NCBI RefSeq assembly: GCF_001189295.1
Contig: NZ_CP012159.1
Span: 6,278,525 to 6,342,524, forward strand
Source of the DNA: Chondromyces crocatus
GTDB lineage: Bacteria > Myxococcota_A > Polyangia > Polyangiales > Polyangiaceae
DNA: 64,000 nucleotides
Direction: 5' to 3'
The notes under the pieces are model-generated. The model saw nothing but the letters and a program-made list of their open reading frames with translations. It did no database searches and had not been told where the DNA came from. Made by a program: the position numbers and the translations under genes. Below, piece by piece: positions 34,967 through 44,965 of this stretch; the first letter of the stretch is position 1; each line of letters starts with the position of its first letter.

Positions 34967-35257
34967 ATGTCCGGCGGTCTGATGCTCTCCGACGGGGGCG
35001 GTGGCGGGGTCGCGCGCTGCATGCGCTGCGGCGCCGAGGCTGCGGGGCCCTGTGCGCGGTGCCGCGAGCCGGTATGCGGTGACTGCTGTGTGCTGACCGA
35101 GGGCGGGGCGCAGGTGTGGGCGATCTGCTTCGGTTGCGAGGATCGAGGAGGGCGATCGCTGCGGGGGGGCTGGCTGACGGTGATCGGCTGGTTCGCGTTG
35201 CCGATCGCGGCGCTCGCCGTGGTCGTGGCGCTGCTGGAGTGGCTGTCCCGGAGGTGA
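34967..35257 (+). CDS. Small zinc-ribbon membrane protein
   Basis: The protein has 96 aa from ATG. The first ~55 residues carry CMRCG, CARCREPVCGDCC and ICFGC. These four Cys pairs fit a B-box or rubredoxin-like double zinc site. A transmembrane helix (WFALPIAALAVVVALLEWL) closes the protein. Cytoplasmic zinc-ribbon plus one helix suggests an adaptor role, but nothing more can be said. Confidence 0.6.
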   Translation: MSGGLMLSDGGGGGVARCMRCGAEAAGPCARCREPVCGDCCVLTEGGAQVWAICFGCEDRGGRSLRGGWLTVIGWFALPIAALAVVVALLEWLSRR

Positions 35258-35281
35258 GCGGGGCCGTGGGGCGGGCCCGGC

Positions 35282-38200
35282 TCACGAGGGGAGCGCGGAT
35301 CGGCTCGTCTCTTGAAGGTCGGCGAGCACGGTGAGCAGGCGGGGGGGGTCGACGGGCTTGGAGATGTGGCGGTCGAAGCCCGCGCGGAGGGCGCGGTGCT
35401 CGTCCTCGCTGCGGGTGTAGGCGGTCAAGGCGACGGCGCGGGTGAGGCCACCTTCGGCGGGGCCGAGGGCGCGCACCTTCCGGATCAGGGAGTAGCCGTC
35501 CTCTCCTGGCATGGCGATGTCGGCGACGAGCAGGTCGGGACGGACGCGCTCGAGCAGCTCGAACGCCTCGGCGGCGGAGCCGGCCGAGATGACCCGCGCG
35601 CCGCCGCGCTCCAGGAGCTCGACGAGCAGGTCGCGCGCGTCGGGTTCGTCGTCCACGACCAGGACGCGGATGCCGTGCAGGGCGCGCGGGTGGTCGTCGT
35701 CCGGGTGAAGGACCTCGGGGTCGAGGCTCCCAGGTCCTCCCTGCCTGCGCTGTCTCGCGGGGACGAAGGGCAGGCGAACGGTGAAGGTCGCCCCCGCCCC
35801 TTCCCCTTCGCTCGACGCGCGGATGGTACCGCCGTGCTGCTCGACGAGGCTCTTGACGATGGCCAGGCCCAGGCCGAGCCCGCCGTGTGCCCGTGTGGTG
35901 CTGCCCTCGGCTTGACGGAACCGTTCGAAGACGTGGGGCAGGAAGTCTTGCGCGATCCCTCGGCCGCTGTCCTGAACGAGGACGTCGACCGCGTCGCCCA
36001 GGCGCTGGAGCTGGACGGCGACCCGGCCGCCTTGCGGGGTGAACTTGATGGCGTTGCTGAGCAGGTTCCAGACCACCTGCTGGAGGCGCACGGCGTCGCC
36101 GAGGATGATGGTCGGGCCCTCGCCGAGCGCGGCGTCGAGGTGGATCTCCTTCGCGTCTGCGGCAGGGCGCAAGGTCTCCAGGGCGGCCTCGATGACGGTC
36201 ACGAGGTCGAGGGGGTGCGCCTCGATGCGGAGCTTGCCGCTCATGATGCGCGAGATGTCGAGGAGGTCTTCGATGAGCTGGGTCTGCGCGCGTGCGTTGC
36301 GTTCGACGGTCTCCAGGGCCCGATCGCGTCGCTCCGGCGGGAGGTGCCCGGTGCGGAGCATGCGGGTCCAGCCGAGGATGGCGTTCAGCGGGGTGCGGAG
36401 CTCGTGGCTCACGGTGGCGAGGAACTGATCCTTCAGCTCGTTGGCCTCTTCGGCCGCGGCCCGGGCCTGCTGCTCGCGCACGAGGAGCCGGTTGCGCTCG
36501 GCTTCGAGGCGCTTCTGCTCGCGCAGATCACGGGCGACCGTGGCGATGGCGCGGAGCGCGCCTCCCTCCCCGCGGATGGCGATGCTGGTCTGCTGCACGG
36601 GGATGATCTCGCCCGATTTGAAGTGGCGCACGGCCACCTCCTCGGCGCAGGAGCCCTCACGGAGGACGGTCGCCACGACCTCCTCCGGTGAGGACCCGTC
36701 GCGGCTCGGCGCCAGGTACTCGGAGAACCGCTTGGTCCTCGCCTCTTCCTGGCTGTCCAGCCCCATCAGCCGACGCCCCGCGGAGTTGAGGTAGAGCGTC
36801 TGTCCTTCGGGGGTGGCGAACCCGATCAGGTCGTCGCTCGTCTCGACCAGCGCCTGGAAGAGCGCTCGCTCTGCTTCGGCCTCCTTGCGCGCGCTGATGT
36901 CCTCCACGATCTTGATGAAGTGGTCGGGCTCGCCAGAGATGCCACGGACGAGCGAGCTGGCGATGTTGGTCCAGATCGTCCTGCCGTCTTTGCGGACATA
37001 GCGCTTCTCCATGGAGAAGGAGCGGACCTCGCCCGACAACAGGCGCGCCACGTTGGCGAGGCTGGCCTCCATGTCGTCGGGGTGCGTGAGGTCCTGGTAG
37101 GTCAGCCCGCGCAGCTCCTCGGGCGTGTACCCGAGGATGTCGACGAGCTTCTGGTTGACGTGCAGCCAGCGCCCTCCAGGCTCCACGAGGGACACCCCGA
37201 CGGCCGCCTGCTCGAAGGTGGCGCGGAAGCGCTCCTGCAGGCGTCGGGTGTCCTCCGCGAGGGCCTCGGCTTGTCTGCGCGCGGCGACCCGCTCGGTGAC
37301 GTCGAGCGCGACGGCGATGATGCCTTCGATGTTCCCCTCGGCGTCACGGAGGGGGTGACAGACGAGGTCGTAGTGAGCAATCCCCTGCCCCTCCTGACAC
37401 CCGATCGGTAGAGGCACCTCCACGCGGCGGAGTGGCTCGCCTGTGGCGTAGACGTGGTCCAGGCCGGTGATCAGCTCCTGGCCTCCAGGCGCGCGGATGA
37501 CGTCACGGAGGGGCTTGCCGATCAGCGCGGGAAAGGGGAACGCGCTCGTGACCATCGGGTTGGCCAGTTCGTAGACGTGATCCGGGCCGCGCAGGATGGT
37601 GATCGCGACGGGCGCTTGCGTGAAGACCTGCTCCAGGCGGCTGCGCTGCGTCTCCATTTCCCGGAAGAGGCGGGCGTTCTCGATCGCCAGGGCGGCGCGC
37701 TCGGCGATGGCCTCGACGAGGACGACGTCCTCCGCCGTGTAGCCACGGCCCGAGGTGCTCATCGCCGCGGTGAGGTAGCCGAGTGGGCGGTTCATCACGC
37801 GGAGCGGCGCCATGATCGTGGCATGGACACCGACCTCGCGGGCCGCTGCGACGTAGGGGTCGTCGGAAGGGAGCGCGGCGAGCACCTCCTTCGTGTAGTC
37901 GGCGAAGTGGCGGGCGCGGTTGGACGCGAGCACCTCGCGGAGGAGGGGCAGGAGGCCTGCAGGGACCGGCATGGTGCGCGCCTTGCGCACCGGCACGCCG
38001 AGCGCGTCGGTGGCGGCTGCGTCCGTGAGCCTGTGAATCTCTCCGTGCGCGTCGACGATGCTGACGGCGCTGGCATCGGCCACGGCCGGTACCAGGAGGC
38101 GCGCGAGGTCCTGCAAGCGGCTCTCGTAGTCGAGGGAGCTGCCCATGACGGCGGCCACCTGGGCGAGCAGCGCGAACCGCTCCCTGGCAGCTTCGGCGGC

Positions 38201-39100
38201 CTTGCGCGCGCGTACCTGATCGGAGACCTCCACGATGACGGCCATCAGGCCGGAGACGGCACCGCTGGGCTCGCGCAGGGGTTCGAGGTTGAAGGTGTAG
38301 TAGCCCTCTTCCAGGAGCGTCTCGTCCCGTCGGTAGATGAAGGCCTGGAAGTCCTTGATCACGGCGGACTCTCCCGTCTCGTAGGCGTGATCGAAGAGAG
38401 AGAAGACCCCCTGGGTGGCGAGCTCCGGAAAGACCGCGCGGAGCGTCCTGCCGATGAGTTCCTTCCCCGGAAAGAAGCGAGCGTAGTGCGGGTTGGCGAG
38501 TTCGAAGACGTGCTCGGGGCCGCGCCAGACGGCGATGGCGACCGGCGCTTGCAGGATGAGCGCACGCAGCCGGTGCTGCTGGATCTCGGCCTCTGCGCGC
38601 GCAGCCTGGGCTTGCTCGACGAGCCTGACGCGCTCGGCCTCGGCGGCGATGGCGAGGTGATCCACCTGGCTTGCGAGGACGGCTCCGGTCTCGTCGAAGG
38701 CCGAGTGCATCAGCGCGGATGCCGCGTCGGCCGCGTTCAGCCCTTCGCTCGCGCAGAGGGTGACGAGGACCGTGCGCAGGTGGGACAGCTCGCGGAGCGC
38801 GGCGACGATGCCGTCGCCCGAGCGAAAGCCCGGGGAGGCGCGCTCGTGGACAGGGAGGTCATGCGCGACCCGTCTGCCCAGGCGTTCGCTGCCCTCGAGT
38901 TCCAGGGGGCACACGTCCAATGCGTCGGCGAGCTGGTCGAGGAACCTGGACACGCGACCGTGCAACGCCGGCTCGCCCAGACGGCTGGCCTCGGGGAGCG
39001 AGGGATCGTCGAGCACCCTTCGCCGCCACAGTTCGAGGATCGGTTCGATCCTGGTTCGCAGGAGCGAAGCGAGTCGGTGCGGGCTGGGGGGATCGTGCAT
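35282..39100 (-). CDS. Hybrid sensor histidine kinase with several PAS and one GAF domain and a receiver
   Basis: The protein has 1272 aa from ATG. In order: an N-terminal helical RsbRD-like sensor (~1-170), PAS (~185-300), GAF (~310-470), PAS (~485-600), PAS (~615-740), PAS (~745-870), HisKA, HATPase_c (~1010-1110) and a C-terminal receiver. The phospho-acceptor is H899 (SHELRTPLN). The receiver has phospho-acceptor D1194 (LLVADIAMPGEDG), acidic pocket VLVVDDE and Lys in HISKPVD. The three LxxxxxxQAPVAI(A/T) PAS openings are internal repeats, so the sensor region grew by duplication. No transmembrane helix: cytoplasmic, sensing several ligands or redox states. No cognate response regulator is adjacent. 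Confidence 0.9.
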   Translation of the reverse strand: MHDPPSPHRLASLLRTRIEPILELWRRRVLDDPSLPEASRLGEPALHGRVSRFLDQLADALDVCPLELEGSERLGRRVAHDLPVHERASPGFRSGDGIVAALRELSHLRTVLVTLCASEGLNAADAASALMHSAFDETGAVLASQVDHLAIAAEAERVRLVEQAQAARAEAEIQQHRLRALILQAPVAIAVWRGPEHVFELANPHYARFFPGKELIGRTLRAVFPELATQGVFSLFDHAYETGESAVIKDFQAFIYRRDETLLEEGYYTFNLEPLREPSGAVSGLMAVIVEVSDQVRARKAAEAARERFALLAQVAAVMGSSLDYESRLQDLARLLVPAVADASAVSIVDAHGEIHRLTDAAATDALGVPVRKARTMPVPAGLLPLLREVLASNRARHFADYTKEVLAALPSDDPYVAAAREVGVHATIMAPLRVMNRPLGYLTAAMSTSGRGYTAEDVVLVEAIAERAALAIENARLFREMETQRSRLEQVFTQAPVAITILRGPDHVYELANPMVTSAFPFPALIGKPLRDVIRAPGGQELITGLDHVYATGEPLRRVEVPLPIGCQEGQGIAHYDLVCHPLRDAEGNIEGIIAVALDVTERVAARRQAEALAEDTRRLQERFRATFEQAAVGVSLVEPGGRWLHVNQKLVDILGYTPEELRGLTYQDLTHPDDMEASLANVARLLSGEVRSFSMEKRYVRKDGRTIWTNIASSLVRGISGEPDHFIKIVEDISARKEAEAERALFQALVETSDDLIGFATPEGQTLYLNSAGRRLMGLDSQEEARTKRFSEYLAPSRDGSSPEEVVATVLREGSCAEEVAVRHFKSGEIIPVQQTSIAIRGEGGALRAIATVARDLREQKRLEAERNRLLVREQQARAAAEEANELKDQFLATVSHELRTPLNAILGWTRMLRTGHLPPERRDRALETVERNARAQTQLIEDLLDISRIMSGKLRIEAHPLDLVTVIEAALETLRPAADAKEIHLDAALGEGPTIILGDAVRLQQVVWNLLSNAIKFTPQGGRVAVQLQRLGDAVDVLVQDSGRGIAQDFLPHVFERFRQAEGSTTRAHGGLGLGLAIVKSLVEQHGGTIRASSEGEGAGATFTVRLPFVPARQRRQGGPGSLDPEVLHPDDDHPRALHGIRVLVVDDEPDARDLLVELLERGGARVISAGSAAEAFELLERVRPDLLVADIAMPGEDGYSLIRKVRALGPAEGGLTRAVALTAYTRSEDEHRALRAGFDRHISKPVDPPRLLTVLADLQETSRSALPS

Positions 39101-39321
39101 GGTCGAGTCCGAGGCACCCGAGAAGACGCAAATCCGCGCGGAGCGTGACGGCGTGCCAGCGGTAAGGACCCGAGCAAAGCAGGTCCTCGGCGTGGCCGGA
39201 AGGCCCCCCTGCGGAGGAAGCGGACGGCACGACGGGAAGCAGTCGACCGCGGGCGGCAGCGTTGCCGCGCGTCAGGAAGAGGAGGATTGCAGGGCTCGCC
39301 GAGGCCAGAGCACCGCCGCCA

Positions 39322-40530
39322 TCACTGAGGAACGACCTGGATGGTGTCGCAACCGAAGAGCACGTCCACTCGACCGTTCGGGTCTCCCTGGACTGCACCG
39401 CACGTGCTGGGGCACAAGGTGACCCGGCTGGGGTTCTGGGGATCGTCGTAGTACCAGCCGCCACTCTGCGAACTGCAGCTGCTTGCGCCAGGGACGCTTC
39501 CAATCACCTGGGTGTTGCCGTTGCTCGACGTGTATTCGACGTTGACCTTGGTCGGGTCGAAGGCGCCGTCCGGGTTCTCCGGGATCACGAAATCACAGGA
39601 GATCCCTGAGCTGGTGACGACCGCGGTGGCCATGTTCATGAAGACTGGATCGAAATCCTGCTGGCACAGGTCGCCGAGGACGCCTCCCGTCTGCTGGACG
39701 AGCTGTTTGTAGACCGTCCCCTCGGCGGCAGAGAGCGGAATGCACGAGGGGCAGCAGACCCCAGGGCTCCCGCCGCCGAAGCAGTTGAAGACGCAGGTCT
39801 GCGGGTTCTGCGAAGAGACGATGGCGTCGAACTTGAAGCCCTGGAACGTCGGGGGGTCGAGGGCGAGGAGCTGGTTGGTGAAGTTCGCGGCAGAGAGGTT
39901 GGAGTTGTCGTCGCTGACGACGGCGAGGGTCTTCGTGGCGTCGGGTCGGAGGGAGTCTTTCCACTGCGGGTAGGTGTTCAGGATGAGCTGGAGCGCGTTG
40001 CTGCTGCCCACGGCCTGGGTCACGTGGCGGTACGAGGGGAGGTTCTCGTCCGGGCCCCCGGGGCACGCGCCGGCGCCGAGAGGCGCGGGGATGCAGACGC
40101 TCGCGTCGGCGATGAGCACGACGTGGACGTCGATGTTGGCGGCCGTGATCAGGGCGGCGAAGTTGTTGAGGTTCGCCTGAACCTCGGCCGCCTCTTCATC
40201 CATGCTGCCCGAGGTGTCGACGGCGATGATGATGTCCGCAGGCTGGACCAGGGTCTGGGCCTGCGAAGAGACGCCAGCGCAGGAGCCGCCCACGCCCGCA
40301 CCCCCCGTGCCGCCCGTGGGCAGGATGCTCCCGCCGACGCCGAGACCGCCGGCGCTGCCGCCCGTGCCTCCACCCGCCCCTCCCGTGCCTGGTCCTGTGC
40401 CACTGCCTTGAGGTGTCCCCGCTCCTTCGCCAGCGGCTCCTCCCCCTGATGCCGAGCAAGCGGCCATCAGACCGCCACCCAGCGCAACAAAGCCAAGGCA
40501 ACCGAACAGCGTGCGCTTCAGGTTTCGCAT
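39322..40530 (-). CDS. VWA-domain lipoprotein with Gly/Thr linker
   Basis: The protein has 402 aa from ATG 40530. A signal and lipobox (VALGGGLMAAC) precede a ~60-residue Gly/Thr/Ser linker. A von Willebrand A domain follows with the MIDAS motif DTSGSM (IIIAVDTSGSM) and a LAVVSDDNSN segment in the acidic-site position. A Cys-rich insertion (QTCVFNCFGGGSPGVCCPSC) and C-terminal Cys pairs suggest disulfide-stabilised loops. VWA proteins bind ligands through a divalent cation. In myxobacteria many such secreted VWA lipoproteins exist with unknown partners. Confidence 0.85.
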   Translation of the reverse strand: MRNLKRTLFGCLGFVALGGGLMAACSASGGGAAGEGAGTPQGSGTGPGTGGAGGGTGGSAGGLGVGGSILPTGGTGGAGVGGSCAGVSSQAQTLVQPADIIIAVDTSGSMDEEAAEVQANLNNFAALITAANIDVHVVLIADASVCIPAPLGAGACPGGPDENLPSYRHVTQAVGSSNALQLILNTYPQWKDSLRPDATKTLAVVSDDNSNLSAANFTNQLLALDPPTFQGFKFDAIVSSQNPQTCVFNCFGGGSPGVCCPSCIPLSAAEGTVYKQLVQQTGGVLGDLCQQDFDPVFMNMATAVVTSSGISCDFVIPENPDGAFDPTKVNVEYTSSNGNTQVIGSVPGASSCSSQSGGWYYDDPQNPSRVTLCPSTCGAVQGDPNGRVDVLFGCDTIQVVPQ

Positions 40531-41475
40531 GGTGGCACCGCCGCAGGACGAGAAAGGGATGGTTTCAGAGAACGGTGATGGCGAGGCCGCAGAGTGCCAA
40601 ACCCGGATGGTTCGTGTCGAGCGTAACAACCATCCAGCGCCATTGGATCGAGGTGGCTGTCGCCTCGGTGCAGGTTCACGGAGAAGATCGTGGTTGCCTG
40701 GCGAGGGGTCGCAGGTCGGTTCGACGCCACGCGCGTGCTGGCGGGAGGGCGTCGACTCAGGAGGGCGACCGCCATGTGCGGTGTGGCAGCGGAGTGCAGG
40801 TGCGGGTGTGACCGACGTGGCGTTCATCGATGTCTGGCGATGTCGTCGGCAACCCGGAGTCGCTGAGCGCGCCTGCAGGCGTGATCCGCGCGTAGGTAGG
40901 CGCGCTCGGCGCGTAGCTCGTGGAGGCTCGGTGCGCGTCGTGTGCGAGGGACCGAATCCATCACCCTGGCTGTCGTGCGTGCGTTCGAGCGCCACCAACG
41001 ATGCGTGCGCACATACGCAACCGCGTGGCCGTGGCGTGGCACGACCGGTGGCCCGTGAGCACGACGAGGTCTAGACGGCTGCCAACGCCGTGACCTAGAC
41101 TCGCGCCCGCGGCTGGACGCTTCGGGGAGGCGGAGGACGACTTGACACGGACAGGCGAGAACGACGTGAACGCCAGCGGGCCATCTCCGTCGGAGAATCT
41201 CCGTGCTCCAGGAGCCGATCTGGGTCAAGGAGATGAAAGCACTCACCTGCGCGCATGACTCCATCGACACGATGCACGAATGCTGTGGGATCCAGGAGAC
41301 CAGGACGGGGACCGAGTCCCGTCAGACCAAGGCGTCCAGGTCGTGCTGAGAGGTCGTCCGACGAGATGCTCCTCGAAACGCGGACGCTGCTTTCGTTCTG
41401 GGCCGAGTGCGGCACGCGCTCGCAGCGGCTCGTCTGCATGATCTCCCCGGCCGCCAGGGAGGCGGCACGCCGCGC
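40531..41475. other. Large intergenic region without supported gene
   Basis: About 945 bp between the VWA lipoprotein start (minus) and the kinase start (plus). Several frames stay open but show no domain, no credible start and no Ala/Gly-rich coding bias. The composition is a little less GC-rich than coding DNA nearby. It should hold the divergent promoters. I see no RNA gene or insertion sequence. Confidence 0.4.
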
Positions 41476-42876
41476 ATGATGCTCCACGCCGGCACGCTTT
41501 TTCATGATCGGTACCGCGTCGTCCGATCCATCCAGGTCGGTGGCATGGGCGCGGTGTACGAGGTGCTGGACGAGAAGACCGAGAGCCGACGCGCGCTCAA
41601 GGTCCTCCTGCCCACCACGCTCCAGAGCGCCGATCTGCGGGCGAGGTTCGAGCGCGAGGCGAAGATCACGGGTGCCATCGAGAGCAACCACGTGGTCCAT
41701 ACCCTCGACACGGGCCTGGACGAGGCGACCGGGGCGCCGTTTCTGGTCATGGAACTGCTCCGCGGCGAGGAGCTTGCGGCCATCGTCGCGCGGCAGGGGC
41801 TGCTCTCGGCCGACGAGGCGATGCTCTACCTGCGGCAGGCCGCGCTCGGCCTCGACAAGGTGCACGCGGCGGGCATCGTCCACCGCGACCTCAAGCTCGG
41901 GAACCTGTTCGTGGTCACCCAGGACGATGGGACCCCTTGCCTCAAGATCATCGACTTCGGGGTGGCCAAGGCCATCGCACCCGTCGCCGGGGAGGCCAAC
42001 AAGACCCGGCCCCTCGGGACACCGCTCTTCATGGCACCAGAGCAGATCCGTGGCGATGGCCGGATCGGCTTCGCTGCCGACATCTTTGCCCTCGGTCATG
42101 TCACCTATGTCCTCCTGACGGGTGAGCCGTACTGGACCGAGGAGGCCGACGAGGCAGGGTCGATCCACGGCTTCATCCTGGCGATGATCCAGGGGGCGAC
42201 CGAAGCGGCCACGGTGCGGGCGAGGCGCCGGCGGGGAGTGACGCTCCCTCCTGCATTCGACGTCTGGTTCGCGCGCGCCACGGCGATGAAGCCCGAGGAG
42301 AGGTTCTCCCGCGCGACGGAGGCGGTGGCTGCGCTCGCGGAAGCGCTCGGAGTCCAGGGAGGCGCGCCTGGACGTATCCCGAGTGGGGCTGCTTGGCCCC
42401 CCGTTCAGCCCGCGCCAGGTGCGCTGAATGCTCCGAGCTCGGGCGTCCCACGGCTGGCGCACAGCGCGTCGGTGTCCGGCGCTGCAGGCATCAGCACGTC
42501 GGCGTTGATTCACGAGGCGCCGGAGCTGCACGGTCAGCTCGATCCGCGGAGGAGGCGTCGGCTCGTGCTCGGTGGGCTCGGCGCGGTCGCACTGCTGGTG
42601 TCGCTGGGCGCCCTATTGCTTTCCAGCAGCGGTCCGTCGACGCCGGGGGCGGCCCCTTCGTCGTCTGCGGCGAGCGCGCTGGTAGCCCATGACCCGTCGG
42701 AGAGCGCCCCCGCGGCCACGAGCCAGGAGGTCGACACGCCACCCCTCGTGAGCGCTTCCGCGTCGGCCTCTGCCTCCACCGTGCCGGCTGGCAAGGCCAC
42801 GCCGACCCCCACGCCAGCGAAGCCGGCCGTGCAGCACCGGCCATCACCCAGCCAACGCCACCCTGGTATCGACTGA
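41476..42876 (+). CDS. Hanks-type Ser/Thr protein kinase, membrane-anchored
   Basis: The protein has 466 aa from ATG 41476. The Gly-rich loop is VGGMGAVYEV, with ATP-binding K42 (RALKVLLP), catalytic D138 in HRDLKLGN and DFG D160 (IDFGVAKA). Activation-loop and APE-equivalent MAPEQI are present, so it should be active. A Pro/Ala/Ser juxtamembrane region leads to one transmembrane helix (~362-382; LVLGGLGAVALLVSLGALLL). A low-complexity extracytoplasmic tail completes the architecture common in myxobacterial PASTA-less kinases. The stop lies 6 bp before the TPR gene at 42883, so the two are an operon. Its targets are unknown. Confidence 0.9.
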   Translation: MMLHAGTLFHDRYRVVRSIQVGGMGAVYEVLDEKTESRRALKVLLPTTLQSADLRARFEREAKITGAIESNHVVHTLDTGLDEATGAPFLVMELLRGEELAAIVARQGLLSADEAMLYLRQAALGLDKVHAAGIVHRDLKLGNLFVVTQDDGTPCLKIIDFGVAKAIAPVAGEANKTRPLGTPLFMAPEQIRGDGRIGFAADIFALGHVTYVLLTGEPYWTEEADEAGSIHGFILAMIQGATEAATVRARRRRGVTLPPAFDVWFARATAMKPEERFSRATEAVAALAEALGVQGGAPGRIPSGAAWPPVQPAPGALNAPSSGVPRLAHSASVSGAAGISTSALIHEAPELHGQLDPRRRRRLVLGGLGAVALLVSLGALLLSSSGPSTPGAAPSSSAASALVAHDPSESAPAATSQEVDTPPLVSASASASASTVPAGKATPTPTPAKPAVQHRPSPSQRHPGID

Positions 42877-42882
42877 CTCCCG

Positions 42883-43887
42883 ATGACGACCTGCACCCTA
42901 CCCCGTCGCGTCACGGCGAGCGCCCTCGCGCTGGCGCTCGTCACGGTGCTCCACCAGCCTGCGCACGCGGATCCGCTCGACGCCCAGCGTCGGGCGTCGA
43001 GCCAGACCCTGTACAACGAGGCCGTGGCCGAGATGGACAAGGGGAACGTCGCGAGCGCCTGCCAGAAGCTGGAGGAGGTGGTGAAGCTCGAGCCGACGGG
43101 CCTGGGTGCGAAGCTCACCCTGGCGCAGTGTTACGAGAAGGCCGGTCGCCTCGCCAGCGCGTGGGCGATGTACGGGGTCACCGAGGAAGGTGGGCTCCGG
43201 GAGAAGCGGGCCGATCGCTGGCGGCCCGCGCGAAAGCGCAAGGAAGCGCTCGAGCCGAGGCTCGCGCGGCTCACGCTCGTGGTGCCCTCGGAGGTCCAGG
43301 CGCTGTCCGAGCTCGCCATCGAGCGGGATGGGGTCCCGGTGGGGTCGGGTCAGTGGGGCGTGGCGGTGCCGGTCGACAAGGGCAAGCACACGATCCGGGT
43401 GACGGCCAGCGGCAAGGAGCCCTGGGAGCGCACCATCGAGATCGAGGAGGACGGTCAGAAGCTGGAGGTCGCCGTCGAGACACTGGGGGATGCTGCCCCG
43501 ACCGCGGCGACCAAGCCTCCCAGCGAGGTGCCGGTCGAACCTCCGGCAAGCTCCGGTTCATTCTGGGGGCCGCAGCGCATCGCCGGCGTCGCGGTGGGGA
43601 CGCTGGGGCTCGCGGCGCTCGGCGTGGGCAGCTACTTCGGTGCTTCGGCGCTCGGGAAGATGAGCGAGAGCGACGACGGGCACTGCGACGGGAACAGCCG
43701 CTGTGATCCGGTCGGACGGCAGCTCCGACAGGACGGGCGCGCAGCAGGAGACGTCTCCACCGTGCTGTTCATCGCGGGCGGCGTGGTGCTCGCGGGGGGC
43801 ATCGTCCTCTTCGCGACGGCGCCGAGTTCCAAGCGCACCGAGGTCTCCCTCGGCCTCGGATCCATCCAGATGAACGGGACCTTCTGA
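42883..43887 (+). CDS. Exported TPR/PEGA-like protein with two C-terminal helices
   Basis: The protein has 334 aa from ATG. A signal peptide (LALALVTVLHQPAHA) precedes TPR-like helices (SQTLYNEAVAEMDKGN, GAKLTLAQCYEKAGRL). A PEGA-like beta domain follows (ERDGVPVGSGQWGVAVPVDKGKHTI, in part). Two membrane helices at the end (RIAGVAVGTLGLAALGVGSY and VLFIAGGVVLAGGIVLFAT) flank a Cys pair (DDGHCDGNSRC). This exact layout recurs in myxobacteria downstream of Ser/Thr kinases. It probably acts with the kinase at 41476. Confidence 0.75.
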   Translation: MTTCTLPRRVTASALALALVTVLHQPAHADPLDAQRRASSQTLYNEAVAEMDKGNVASACQKLEEVVKLEPTGLGAKLTLAQCYEKAGRLASAWAMYGVTEEGGLREKRADRWRPARKRKEALEPRLARLTLVVPSEVQALSELAIERDGVPVGSGQWGVAVPVDKGKHTIRVTASGKEPWERTIEIEEDGQKLEVAVETLGDAAPTAATKPPSEVPVEPPASSGSFWGPQRIAGVAVGTLGLAALGVGSYFGASALGKMSESDDGHCDGNSRCDPVGRQLRQDGRAAGDVSTVLFIAGGVVLAGGIVLFATAPSSKRTEVSLGLGSIQMNGTF

Positions 43888-43906
43888 GCCTGCAAGGAGA
43901 ATGACG

Positions 43907-44881
43907 GTGAACGCGGCAGCAAAGCGCCTGCTCACGACCGCGCTGCTCACGGTGGTGGGGAGCTCGGGGTGCAACGCCATCCTCGGTCTCGACGAGGGAC
44001 AGACCCTCTGTGACGCCACGTGGGCGCACTGGACCCCGGATTTCGAGCCGAACTACGAGACGACGAGCAACTCGGCACTCGAAACCACGACGCGCCTCCG
44101 CTGGACACGCAGACCGAGCGGCGTGATGACGTTCGAGAAGGCGAAGGCCGTGTGTGAAGAGGCGACCATCGATGGGGAGGATGATTATCGCCTGCCCACG
44201 CGCATCGAGCTGCTCTCCCTGATCGACTACAACCGCGAGCGGCCCATCGACCGCGGCATCTTCTTGATCGGAGAAGGCGACCGCATCCCGATATGGACCG
44301 CGTCAGCGCCCAAGAACAAACCGCTCGCGGTGGGAGGGGCGACGCCCCTCAACGATTATCGGCTCACGGTCGACGTGGCCTCGGGCCAGGTGGTGGCCGT
44401 CGATCCAGCGCTCGCCGCGAGCGTGTACCAGAGCCTCTGCGTCCGCGTCGAGGGCGTCAAGATCGCCGAGAAGACGAACGGGTGTGCGGATCGCTACGTC
44501 TCTGAGGAAGGCGGCGCCGTGCTGCTCGATCGGGAGACCGGGCTCCGCTGGGAGGAAGGCGGAGAGGATGACGAGGCGCCCACGTGGCAGGATGCCGAAA
44601 CGCGCTGCAACGGTCTGAGCCTCGCTGGCGGTGGGTGGTTTCTGCCGACCGTCATCGAGCTGAGCACCCTCGTGGATGAGGCGTCTGCCGAGGGCCGCCC
44701 GGCCATCGACACGCGCTTCAAGGGCAGAGGCTTCAACTACTGGTCCTCCACGCAGGATGCTTCGCGGCCGGGGCAGAAGTGGGCAGTATCCTTTTACAAT
44801 GGCGTGGTGTCATCGGTCTCGGAAACCGGTTCCGATGCCCCTCCCGAGGAGATCCCACGGGTCCGTTGCGTCCGCCGCTGA
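43907..44881 (+). CDS. DUF1566 lipoprotein
   Basis: The protein has about 324 aa. AAGGAGA ends at 43900 and abuts ATG 43901 with no gap, so GTG 43907, six bases after it, is the better start; the choice moves only two residues. A lipobox (VVGSSGC) follows. Two DUF1566-type modules each show W, a conserved R-LPT-R-IELLSLID or FLPTVIELSTLVD, and an IPIWTAS or FNYWSSTQD segment. Such modules resemble the C-lectin-like Fib_succ fold and occur in secreted proteins. It is the third gene of the kinase operon. Confidence 0.75.
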   Translation: MNAAAKRLLTTALLTVVGSSGCNAILGLDEGQTLCDATWAHWTPDFEPNYETTSNSALETTTRLRWTRRPSGVMTFEKAKAVCEEATIDGEDDYRLPTRIELLSLIDYNRERPIDRGIFLIGEGDRIPIWTASAPKNKPLAVGGATPLNDYRLTVDVASGQVVAVDPALAASVYQSLCVRVEGVKIAEKTNGCADRYVSEEGGAVLLDRETGLRWEEGGEDDEAPTWQDAETRCNGLSLAGGGWFLPTVIELSTLVDEASAEGRPAIDTRFKGRGFNYWSSTQDASRPGQKWAVSFYNGVVSSVSETGSDAPPEEIPRVRCVRR

Positions 44882-44965
44882 GCCGCGACGGCGACACGTG
44901 GCCACAACGGGTTCCCGCTGGGCTCTCGCCTTGGCAGGCCTCGAATCCTCGAGAGAATCGTAGCC

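Noticed and set aside
40511-41074. 187-residue frame in the 945-bp gap before the kinase
   Set aside because: Overlaps the divergent start region, has atypical composition (many Arg/Cys/Trp) and no domain.
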